This document shows, in pieces, positions 54,301 through 61,916 of a DNA stretch of 64,000 nucleotides. Positions within the stretch are counted from its first letter, which is position 1; the number at the start of each line of letters is the position of its first letter. The notes under the pieces are model-generated. The model ran no database searches and was not told where the DNA came from. It saw only the letters and a program-made list of their open reading frames with translations. The position numbers were made by a program, and so were the translations under genes. Source of the stretch: CAVVUC01 sp963751395 (GTDB lineage Bacteria; Verrucomicrobiota; Verrucomicrobiia; Chthoniobacterales; Chthoniobacteraceae); contig CAVVUC010000003.1 in NCBI GenBank assembly GCA_963751395.1, forward strand, positions 124,001 to 188,000, written 5' to 3'.

Positions 54301-54385
54301 AAGGCCCGTCGCCATCCCAGCCTGGGCCAACGGCCCAGGTCGTAGGCCCAACAAAATCATCAGGGCTGAAAGCCCGTCCCATCGT
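54295..54385. repeat. REP-type palindromes after the second REP transposase
   Basis: The stretch contains the hairpins CCTGGGCCGTTGGCCCAGG (minus strand reading) and GGGCTTTCAGCCC plus GGGCCTTTGGCCC, starting right at the transposase stop with GGGATTGA, the same junction as at 37843. Confidence 0.65.
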
Positions 54386-54838
54386 TCAATCCCACACATA
54401 AGCCTCATCGTATTCCACGCCGTATTTTTTCAGGAACATCCGAAACTCATCCTGAAATGTCCGCGTCTTGTGATGCTCCTCCTGCCCGTCAATGTAGGCG
54501 CGCAAAGAATCCAAATCCGCCGGGCCGACGGAAAAACATCCGTAGCCGCGCTGCCATGAAAACTCGGCGAGTTCCGGCGATTGCGTCTTCACCCATTTCG
54601 ACGACGACGTTTTCAACGTCTCCACCAAATCTGCGATGGTGATGGTGCGCGACAACCGGATGGCGAGGTGAACATGCTCCGCCACGCCGCCGACGCGATA
54701 CGCCTCGCAACCCGCGTTGCGCGCGACGGTCGCGAGATACGCGTGGAGTTTCGGGCGCGTGTCGGGGTCGAGGAACGGGCGGCGCTCCTTCGTGCTGAAG
54801 ATGACGTGGACGATGACGAGGCTCAGGGATTGTGGCAT
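54386..54838 (-). CDS. REP-associated tyrosine transposase (IS200-like, intact)
   Basis: The 150-residue Y1 transposase starts MPQSLSLVIVHVIFSTKERRPFLD, has the HUH motif EHVHLAI and the catalytic Tyr in RAYIDGQEEHH, and ends YDEAYVWD. Such proteins cut single-stranded REP hairpins and are domesticated rather than true IS elements. It is the intact relative of the split gene at 37844-39416. Confidence 0.9.
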   Translation of the reverse strand: MPQSLSLVIVHVIFSTKERRPFLDPDTRPKLHAYLATVARNAGCEAYRVGGVAEHVHLAIRLSRTITIADLVETLKTSSSKWVKTQSPELAEFSWQRGYGCFSVGPADLDSLRAYIDGQEEHHKTRTFQDEFRMFLKKYGVEYDEAYVWD

Positions 54839-54921
54839 GGCGATGTCAGGTTAAACCCAATGACTTTCGGCAATTGGTTGCGGTGAAGCACCACAACATA
54901 TTGAACGGTTACAGGTTACAC

Positions 54922-56348
54922 CACAATATGCTGTGGTACCCTCATGGACTTTTTGCCACAAGCTGGGGATGCGATCTGCATCTTCCACATCCACTCCTGC
55001 TGGCGATGGTTTTATTTCAGCTTTTACGCAATTGCTCTCCAGAGCGGCATTGCGGTCCTTGGTAAGAGAAAAAGGCCCGCCGCGCCGGCGGCGACCCAAG
55101 CTCAGCGCCCCGGAACTGATCATGGGCCTGGTCTTTCATTGTTTGCAGGGCAGTGGCACTCTCGCGGGAAATATCCGGATCTTGTTTCGCAAGAAGCTTG
55201 CCGAATCGACCCTTTCGGAACGCCGCCAGATTATGCCGTGGGAAGTGTTCAACTCGTTGATGAAAGCCGCTTTGAGACCCAAGGCCGTGGAGAAGAAACA
55301 TCCGGGAGCCTTTTACAAGGGCTGGCGGCTGGTCGCGCTCGACGGCACGCAGTTCTCCGTGAGCAATACGCCCCAAATTCTCGCTTCGCTGACCAAAGCG
55401 GCTTCGCGACGGATGAAGAGCGCCTTTGCCAAGGTCGGAGTCGTGTTGATGGTGGAGTTGGGCATTCATAATCCACTGGCGGCCGCGATCGCCCAAAAAG
55501 GGGAATCCGAACTTTCGCTGGCCAAAGGCTTGATCGGCTCGCTGCCGGCCGGCGCTTTGTTGATCGCCGACCGGCTCTACGGAGTGGGAGCCTTTGTCCG
55601 TCTGTTGGTGGAGCAATTTGCCCGCGTGCCGGGTCACTTCCTGGTGCGGGTCCGAAGTAATTTGAAGGCCAGGCCCGTGCAGTATTGTGGGGATGGCAGC
55701 GCGCTGGTGGAAATCAAACTCTCCGAGGGGCCAGGCAAGCTGCTGGTGCGCGAAGTCCAGGGCCGGGTGCGTCGTCCGGGGGGCAAATGGGTGGCGGTGC
55801 GCTTCTGGACGAGCCTGCTGGATTGGAAACAGCATCCAGCCGCCGAGCTGCTTGGGCTCTATAGTCGGCGCTGGGACCAAGAGTTAATGTACAAGGAACT
55901 GAAGGTGGATATGCGCCAGGCCGAGCTGGTCAGGAGCCACACGGTGGAAACGGCCGCACAGGAGATGGCCGCGCTGGTGTTGGCGCACGCCATCCTCGCC
56001 GAACAAAGGCTCCAAGCTGGATGCATCGCAAAGAAGGAGGTGCTGCGCATCAGCTTTGGCAAGACCTTGACGCTGGTCCGATCCCTGTGGCTCGTCCTCG
56101 CTGCCGGCCAAAGGATACTTAGCGTCAGACAGAAAGAGGCAATGACCAAGGAAGTCCTGGAGTTGATCGCCGCCATGGCGCTCCCGAAGCGTCGGAGGCG
56201 ATCCTGCCCGAGGGCCGTCCGCCAACCGGTGGGAAGTTGGCCGCGCCTGACCAAAAACACTTATTCCATAGGCCCCGCAGAATACAAACCGACACGAATC
56301 CGCATCTAATTCCCGAGAGGCATTGGGCTTAGGCGGCATGATATTGTG
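54922..56348 (+). mobile_element. IS4-family insertion sequence (ends approximate)
   Basis: CACAATAT at 54922-54929 and ATATTGTG at 56341-56348 mark the likely ends, extended imperfectly. The right end cuts a minus-strand gene (56349-57629). No direct target repeat could be confirmed, so a one-ended event or later deletion at the left side is possible. Confidence 0.65.
54933..56309 (+). CDS. IS4-family transposase
   Basis: The 458-residue product has the DDE residues: VALDGTQFS, LLIADRLYG and the Y-(2)-R-(3)-E-(6)-K signature YSRRWDQELMYKELK. An N-terminal domain with PKLSAPELIMGLVFH precedes the core. The first codon is GTG at 54933; an internal ATG at residue 13 is an alternative. It looks intact. 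Confidence 0.9.
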   Translation: MVPSWTFCHKLGMRSASSTSTPAGDGFISAFTQLLSRAALRSLVREKGPPRRRRPKLSAPELIMGLVFHCLQGSGTLAGNIRILFRKKLAESTLSERRQIMPWEVFNSLMKAALRPKAVEKKHPGAFYKGWRLVALDGTQFSVSNTPQILASLTKAASRRMKSAFAKVGVVLMVELGIHNPLAAAIAQKGESELSLAKGLIGSLPAGALLIADRLYGVGAFVRLLVEQFARVPGHFLVRVRSNLKARPVQYCGDGSALVEIKLSEGPGKLLVREVQGRVRRPGGKWVAVRFWTSLLDWKQHPAAELLGLYSRRWDQELMYKELKVDMRQAELVRSHTVETAAQEMAALVLAHAILAEQRLQAGCIAKKEVLRISFGKTLTLVRSLWLVLAAGQRILSVRQKEAMTKEVLELIAAMALPKRRRRSCPRAVRQPVGSWPRLTKNTYSIGPAEYKPTRIRI

Positions 56349-57629
56349 AAGCCTTGTTTGCCTCTCGTCCTGGTTGGCCGAGATTGCCATCGAGGGGTCA
56401 AATGCCGAAGACTTCGGTGACGGAGATGATGGTTCGTTTGAGCTGAACGAGCCGATTAGAACCAGCAACCCGAAAATTCCCAGCACCACGAGGACACCAA
56501 CACCGCGCTGGGTCGGAGATTCCTGTTGAGCGGCGTGCTGCGCTGCCACCTTGGTGAGACCACCAAGCATGGTTCGGTCTTCTATGAGTCGTTGCTTTGT
56601 GGTTACCGATCCTTGAAAGCTCTCCGCTGCCTTGAGCGCCCGCTCGGACCCTGTGTAGTCGCGCCTATGGTTCGCCAGCGAAATACAGATATTACGGTAG
56701 GCGAAACACATATCTTCTCGCAGTTTCGCGCCGATATGGGCCGGTAGAATGTTGAGCAGCTTCGCTTCGCCAATGGCAGATTGAAGTTGAGCGTCGAGGT
56801 TTGGCGTGCTGCCAGATTCGACAGCAGTTTTGAACTGCTCCAATGCCTCGCGCCGGTTGGAAAAATGTCTCCGCATCGGTGCTAACGCTTCATCGAGATC
56901 GGCGTTCGTGAGGGGCACACTCGATGCAAACAATGCGCGGGCAGCATCGTAGTTTCCTCCATCGAGCGCCTTTTTGATTGATGTCGTCCATTTTTGCCGG
57001 AAAAACGGGCTTATAAATGCAACGAACTCCTCGTGCTCAAAATCATCCGGTGCGGCCCCTGCGAGGTCAGCAGCGAGCGGATAGGGAGCATGCTGGAGTG
57101 AGTGGAAATAATCCAAATCGCCGAACATAAGAAACCGATTCAGTAACGGAAGACGAAAGACCGCCCAGTGGTGCGGGTGCCAACCGCTATCGTCCAAGTC
57201 TGACAGAACGCGATGAACAACTTCGTCAGTGATTTGCAACTGCGACAGCCAGGAGAGGCGTCCTTCGTTCAAGTCAAGCTCGGCCTTGAGCGCACGCCGG
57301 CGGCGGGTCAACGAACCGATCAACTCGTCCCAATCCTTCGGTTTGTCGAACCACTCGTCAGCTTCCGGCAAATCGCCAGCCTCCGGGAGATTTAGAAGCA
57401 CGTAAGGATTAATGTAATCGTGAGGGCCAACCTCCCGCAGTGGCTCGGGGGCCAGCGGTGCGATAAATGAACCAGAACAAGTAGGGCAGATGACTGTCGT
57501 TCCAGCGAAGGACTCGATTGCCGAGAAGTGCTGCCCACAATTCGGACAGTTGAATTTATACTCCAGAAGTGAAGGCAATGGCGGCGGAGTGGCGGGGCGC
57601 TTCAAGGCTTTTTCGAGGCTCGGCATCAT
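56349..57629 (-). pseudogene. Zinc-ribbon membrane protein truncated by the IS4 element
   Basis: About 427 residues remain. The N-terminal zinc ribbon has FNCPNCGQHFSA and VICPTCSGSF. A long helical middle region (TPR-like, with DAARALFASSVPLTNADLDEAL) follows, then one transmembrane helix (GVGVLVVLGIFGLLVLIGSF) near residue 390. After QDERQ the sequence runs into the IS. It is the third gene of an operon with the 29-residue peptide and the TPR protein. Function unknown. Confidence 0.7.
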
Positions 57630-57661
57630 TTTCGCCGCCGATTCGTAGCCGTCGCTGAGGC

Positions 57662-58264
57662 TCAATGAATGGCGGCAGGCGTGGTAGGCCACCCGCTTCG
57701 CTCGTGCATCAGCGCGATGTTGAAGAAGTAAGCGCATTCTTCAGGAGCAGCAGCGGCCGCCTTCCGAAAGGCCGCCAACCCTCCTTCGACATCGCCCTCC
57801 CTCTCTCTCGCGCAACCGAGCTTGTTCCAATCGCCCGCAGTGCATCCGTCGCATGCCGAAAGCGCTTCGAGGGCATTCAACTCGGCTTGCGACTCCTTCA
57901 GGTTGGCGAGGCACGCTGCAAGGTTGCGCCAGTAAAGGGCCTCAAACCGTTCAAGCTTCGTTGCTTTGATGAATTCGTCCCGGCCTTCCTGATGTTTCCC
58001 AAGTCTGCCGCAGCAAAGACCAAGATTGTTGTGCGCCGCAGCTCCGGAACCCGCTGCTATTGCCATTTGATAAGCCCTCACGGCTTCGGTGTCGTTGCCG
58101 CTTGCGGCAAGACAGTATCCAAACTTAAACCACCCGTTGTGGTCACAAGGGCCACACTCTGACGCCGCACGATAGCATTCCGCAGCGATCGAATACTCCT
58201 TTCGACCGTAATGCTCATCACCACTGCGCTTCAAACGCTCAAACTTGGTTTGGAGGTCACTCAT
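57662..58264 (-). CDS. Tetratricopeptide-repeat protein
   Basis: The 200-residue product has four to five TPR units: GDEHYGRKEYSIAAECYRAA, WFKFGYCLAASGNDTEAVRAYQMAI, AHNNLGLCCGRLGKHQEGRDEFIKA and GDVEGGLAAFRKA. TPRs bind partner proteins. There is no signal peptide, so it is cytoplasmic. It starts 5 bases after the 29-residue membrane peptide gene and precedes the zinc-ribbon gene by 32 bases. A complete enzyme domain is not present. Confidence 0.8.
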   Translation of the reverse strand: MSDLQTKFERLKRSGDEHYGRKEYSIAAECYRAASECGPCDHNGWFKFGYCLAASGNDTEAVRAYQMAIAAGSGAAAHNNLGLCCGRLGKHQEGRDEFIKATKLERFEALYWRNLAACLANLKESQAELNALEALSACDGCTAGDWNKLGCAREREGDVEGGLAAFRKAAAAAPEECAYFFNIALMHERSGWPTTPAAIH

Positions 58265-58269
58265 GCGAA

Positions 58270-58359
58270 TCACGCTGCTCCCACGGCGCAAACGAGCATC
58301 ACCAGCACGACGGCAAAGCCCCCATAAAGACCCCAGACGTATGCTTTCTTGTTTTCCAT
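58270..58359 (-). CDS. Predicted 29-residue membrane peptide
   Basis: The frame encodes MENKKAYVWGLYGGFAVVLV followed by a hydrophobic tail ending AVGAA. It has a basic N-terminus and one transmembrane helix, and ends 5 bases before the TPR protein start. No strong ribosome site is visible. It faces the Panacea gene across a 184-base divergent gap. Confidence 0.45.
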   Translation of the reverse strand: MENKKAYVWGLYGGFAVVLVMLVCAVGAA

Positions 58360-58543
58360 GCTGAAAAACCCGCGATTCAGCAGCGATGCTCCGCCGCCGC
58401 CTGAAAGTCGAGTTGTTTTGCGCAACCGTGCGCGAGCTTTCGCCGCCGCCGCTATTTTTAACGGAACGCTCGGTTTGGTGATTGTCTTCGGAGCGACGGC
58501 ACCGCGCTTGCAGACCTCGCAGTTTGCTGACATTGATATATCC

Positions 58544-59104
58544 ATGAGCACTCGCATCCGCTTCAACGAAAGAAAAGCCACGCAAGCTGCGGCTCATCTC
58601 CTCCGCCTTCGCGGTGGCCGCATGAGCTACCTCAAGCTCATCAAATTGCTCTATCTCGCAGACCGCGAGGCGCTCTTGCGCTGGGGCAGACCGATCAGCA
58701 CGGATTGCTATGTGTCGATGGATCGAGGGCCAGTTTTGAGCCGAGTCCTCGATCTCGCCACGGACGGAGAGGACCCCGGCGCGCCGTCCATTTGGGCGTC
58801 TAACATCACCGAACCGAAGAACTACGAGGTGGAACTCAAGGGCGAAGCCGGAGACGACGAACTCTCCGAAGCCGAAATCGAACTCCTTGATCAAGTCTTT
58901 GCGCAGCATGGCAAATTGAGCCGCTGGGAATTGGTTAAACTGACGCACGCGCTGCCTGAGTGGATCGACCCGCGAGGCAGTGCAATCGCGATCACCTACC
59001 GGGACATTTTGAAAGCCGGAGGAAAATCAGACCTCGAAATCGCTGCGGTCGAGGAGGAACTGGCCGAGCTGGCCGAAACCGATCTCCTGCTCGCCGCGCA
59101 CTGA
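58544..59104 (+). CDS. Panacea-domain (DUF4065) antitoxin
   Basis: The 186-residue product has MSYLKLIKLLYLADREALLRWGRPIS at about 26-51, then MDRGPVLSRVLDLA and HGKLSRWELVKLTHALPEW, the SocA/Panacea signature. Panacea proteins neutralise many unrelated toxins (known of the family). The toxin gene follows after 5 bases. The start ATG at 58544 removes an unlikely upstream extension. Expected to be cytoplasmic and to act by direct binding. Confidence 0.88.
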   Translation: MSTRIRFNERKATQAAAHLLRLRGGRMSYLKLIKLLYLADREALLRWGRPISTDCYVSMDRGPVLSRVLDLATDGEDPGAPSIWASNITEPKNYEVELKGEAGDDELSEAEIELLDQVFAQHGKLSRWELVKLTHALPEWIDPRGSAIAITYRDILKAGGKSDLEIAAVEEELAELAETDLLLAAH

Positions 59105-59109
59105 GAGGT

Positions 59110-59499
59110 ATGGCCGGACTGGGTGACAGCTTCATGCTCCCGAAACCGGGGCAGGAAACAGAGCATCTTTGGGTGCTGATTACGAATCCCGACCCCGTGA
59201 CGCATGAGGCCATCATGGTCAACGTGACAACGCAGAGGCCGCATTCAGATACGACGACAATTCTGAAAGTGGGAGATCATCCTTTCATTCAGAAGCCATC
59301 CGTTATCTTTTACGCGGACGCCCGTACAGTGGACACTCGCCTGCTCGACGCGGCTGTGCAGCGCGGTGCGTATAATTCACACGCTGCGTTTCAGGCAACC
59401 GTAATTCACAAGATTCAAATTGGCATGCTGGCCTCCCCATTCACGCCGAAGAAGATCAAGACCGCTTACGCCGCCCTCGCCGCCGCCCGCTTAACGTAG
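59110..59499 (+). CDS. Candidate Panacea-associated toxin (PemK-like pattern)
   Basis: The 129-residue product reads LGDSFMLPKPGQETEHLWVLITNP, then EAIMVNVTTQRPHSDTTTILKVGDHPFIQKPSVIFYADAR and ends with MLASPFTPKKIKTAYAAL. The opening resembles the PemK/MazF beta-barrel start, and this type is regularly paired with DUF4065 genes (recalled from similar loci, not tested). The catalytic residues of MazF cannot be matched with confidence, so it may be a new toxin fold. Confidence 0.6.
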   Translation: MAGLGDSFMLPKPGQETEHLWVLITNPDPVTHEAIMVNVTTQRPHSDTTTILKVGDHPFIQKPSVIFYADARTVDTRLLDAAVQRGAYNSHAAFQATVIHKIQIGMLASPFTPKKIKTAYAALAAARLT

Positions 59500-59516
59500 C
59501 GCGAGCGCCTCCGGGC

Positions 59517-60056
59517 TTGAAAGAGATAGTTAATGACGTTAAGCATTATCCCGTGAATCGAGCGCAACGCCGGACATGGGATGCAGCGATCTGGGCAACG
59601 CAACGGGTCATGCTCGAACTGGCCGCGAGTGTCCCGCTGAGCGATGAACAGGATCGGATTCTCACGGCGGCCTTCATGCGCTGCGAGGAACTGAGGGCCA
59701 GGAACCACCCGCCGTCGAACGCGGAGCTTGCTGCGAAATACGGGGTCAGTCGGCGCACCGTGACCAACTGGCGGCGGGAGGGGTGCCCGTTTGAGCGTGG
59801 GCAATGGCGGGTGCTGGCTTGGCTTTCACGGCGACGATACGCGCCAGCGGGAGCGGAAGCGAAGTTTGAGAAGCAACTGAACAAGCAACGAGGACGGGCG
59901 CATTGGCTGAACCTTCAAGCGATCCTGCACTATGCGCGAGAGTTGAAGGCGAAGTGCAAGGAGAACGGCTTGGAACCCGATGATTGGCTGCGAGGGTTTC
60001 GTTGTCCAAGGCGACGGTTTCAGCACGAGGCCGCACAAAGTGGTTTTCCTCAGTGA
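59517..60056 (+). CDS. Helix-turn-helix protein of unknown role
   Basis: The 179-residue product has a clear HTH (NAELAAKYGVSRRTVTNWRREGCPF, about 68-92), which resembles the DNA-binding part of phage terminase small subunits or replication initiators. A second helical domain (AEAKFEKQLNKQRG) follows. The frame opens at TTG 59517, close to the previous stop; a GTG further in is an alternative. It may be the third gene of the Panacea operon or a phage remnant. Confidence 0.5.
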   Translation: MKEIVNDVKHYPVNRAQRRTWDAAIWATQRVMLELAASVPLSDEQDRILTAAFMRCEELRARNHPPSNAELAAKYGVSRRTVTNWRREGCPFERGQWRVLAWLSRRRYAPAGAEAKFEKQLNKQRGRAHWLNLQAILHYARELKAKCKENGLEPDDWLRGFRCPRRRFQHEAAQSGFPQ

Positions 60057-60393
60057 TTGCACGGAACATCGAGGAGCGAAACGCCCTCGATTCGCTCTAA
60101 GATTACGAAGAATCAAGGGTTTGGAGTCTGGACTGTTGCGAATGTTGGCGTGCAACCGGGTGTCACAATGTCGGCAACGGTCTGTGTGAAAGTGGCGAAA
60201 GAGAGCGCGTTATCTCGGCGAATCTTTCGAGGATCGGGGCAAGGTGCGCGCTGAAAGTCGAAATCCGGCGCAAAGCTACTTGCCGCATACTTGCTGTTAA
60301 GATTGTGTTTTCTGACGTTTCTGTGCGCTTCCGTGCGCAACCGGCTTAGTGAGTGAATCGCTCTGGAATCCTTTATTTAAGCCATTTCCAGAG
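60057..60393. other. Intergenic region with a hairpin next to tRNA-Leu
   Basis: No coding support. CTCTGGAA (60361-60368) and TTCCAGAG (60386-60393) pair just downstream of the tRNA 3' end, a possible weak terminator without a T-run. The rest shows nothing I can name. Confidence 0.4.
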
Positions 60394-60478
60394 TGCCGAT
60401 GGCGGGACTCGAACCCGCACTCCGCTTTCGCGAAAACGGATTTTAAGTCCGTTGCGTCTGCCATTCCGCCACATCGGC
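60394..60478 (-). tRNA. tRNA-Leu (anticodon UAA)
   Basis: The minus strand reads GCCGATGTGGCGGAATGGCA to a matching acceptor strand ATCGGC and discriminator A. The anticodon loop is CTTAAAA with anticodon TAA. A long variable arm (TTTTCGCGAAAGC) is present, as in class II tRNAs, and the T-loop is GGTTCGAGTCC. CCA is not encoded. It borders the accessory region. Confidence 0.95.
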
Positions 60479-60757
60479 AAATTCTGATATGCAGTTACTT
60501 ATGAAGTATTTAAGAGTCGCGACTCGACACTGTTCTACTTTGACGGCATGCAAACGCACGATACAGCAAGCAGGAGCGCCGAGAGCAAAGTCAATCACAC
60601 CTATTCTCTTACCAGCGCACGCGACGCTCGCAATCGCAAAGTCTGTGGTTTGTGGAAAATGCGCATGGTTCTTTTTTTGAGAGACAGAGGTCATTGAGGG
60701 CGAGGTGCAAAAGTTTTTTCCAGACGAAAAGCGGGTGTTTTGCTGCGATGGGCTGGG

Positions 60758-61637
60758 ATGAACAAGCCTCAGCAATCAACATCGGAGCAGAACGAAACAG
60801 GCAGGCCATCGGTCACGGTGCGCGCGATTGGGGAGCAGGAAGTGGAATGGTTTGAGGGGCAGTTGCGCGAACACCACTACCTTGGAGCAGGCCGTCCGGT
60901 CGGCGATTACCTGCGACAGGTGGTTGAGAGGGAGGGAAAGCGGTGGCACTTTTGGTATGGGGACCGGGTTGTTACGCGCTCAAAGACCGGGATCAATGGA
61001 TCGGCTGGAGTGCGCCCCAGCGGGTCGGGCGGCTCAAGTTGATCGTGCAAAACCGGCGCTTTCTGCTGTTGTCGGAAAAAGGGCGGGCCCGCAATCTGGC
61101 CTCGCAGGCGATGGGGGCGGCGCTGCGTGAGTTGTCCGCCCAGTGGGAGGAACGCTTTGGCTACCGTCCTCTTTTGGCCGAAAGTTTTACCGATCCGGAG
61201 ACTTATGCGGGCACCCATTCGACTGCGCTCAGGGCAGGCTCTGCTACAAGGCCAGCAATTGGGGGGCGGTGGGATGCAGCGAGGGTTACAGCCGGCACCG
61301 GGCCGATTTTTATGTTCCCAACGAACGTCCCAAACGGCTTTGGATGCGGGAGCTGTGCGCGGGAGCGCGCGGGGCGCTTCGTGCCGTGCAAGTGCCTGCC
61401 GGGTGCCGCGGCGGATTAACCCTCGCGCCCGCAGAACATGCTCCCACCCAATGGCTCGAACTCATCCGCAGCCACTGGGGCGGCGTGGAAATCCGCAACC
61501 ACTGGCGGCGCGATGCCATCATGGGCGAAGACCGCTCACGGACTCGCAACCCAAACGCGCTGGCCAGCCTTGCCCTGCTGCGCAACGTGCTTCTCGCCTT
61601 GCTCGCAGATCACTTTCCCGGGAACGGGGCAAAGTGA
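60758..61637 (+). pseudogene. DruA/DUF4338-type protein, frameshifted and interrupted
   Basis: Three frames in turn carry EWFEGQLREHHYLGAGRPVGDYLRQVVEREGK, then VALLVWGPGCYALKDRDQWIGWS and NLASQAMGAALRELSAQWEERFGYRPLLAESF, then CYKASNWGAVGCSEGYSRH and a transposase-like tail RNPNALASLALLRN. One base is missing near 60940. A piece of about 27 bases, read as HPFDCAQGR in one frame, is inserted at about 61213-61240. DUF4338 occurs both in Druantia defence and in transposase-linked genes; the tail favours the latter. Confidence 0.7.
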
Positions 61638-61870
61638 CCGCCAGCATCGCGCCAATTACATTGGCCAAGCGAGAACAGCAGAAATCGACGGGATCGGGGA
61701 GAGGCGGCAATAGACGGCATCCCGATATGTTGCCAAGGGAGGTAATCGTTCAGGAGACCATTGATCGGTTGAGCGAAGGGGAGCCATTGAGACAGATTTG
61801 CAGAAGCCTAGGGTTTCCGCATTGGGCGACGGTGCATAAGTGGATGGGAGAGCCTGTAAGTTTAAAGCTC
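61634..61870 (+). pseudogene. Fragment of a small HTH protein
   Basis: From a GTG overlapping the previous stop (GTGA) the frame reads RHPDMLPREVIVQETIDRLSEG and QICRSLGFPHWATVHKWM, the DNA-binding start of terminase-small-subunit-like proteins. Similarity ends before 61870, and the frame runs into ilvD. Confidence 0.4.
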
Positions 61871-61916
61871 GAAAGAGTTGAGTGTTCTCGCTCGGGCTGT
61901 TTAGACTCGAAAACTT

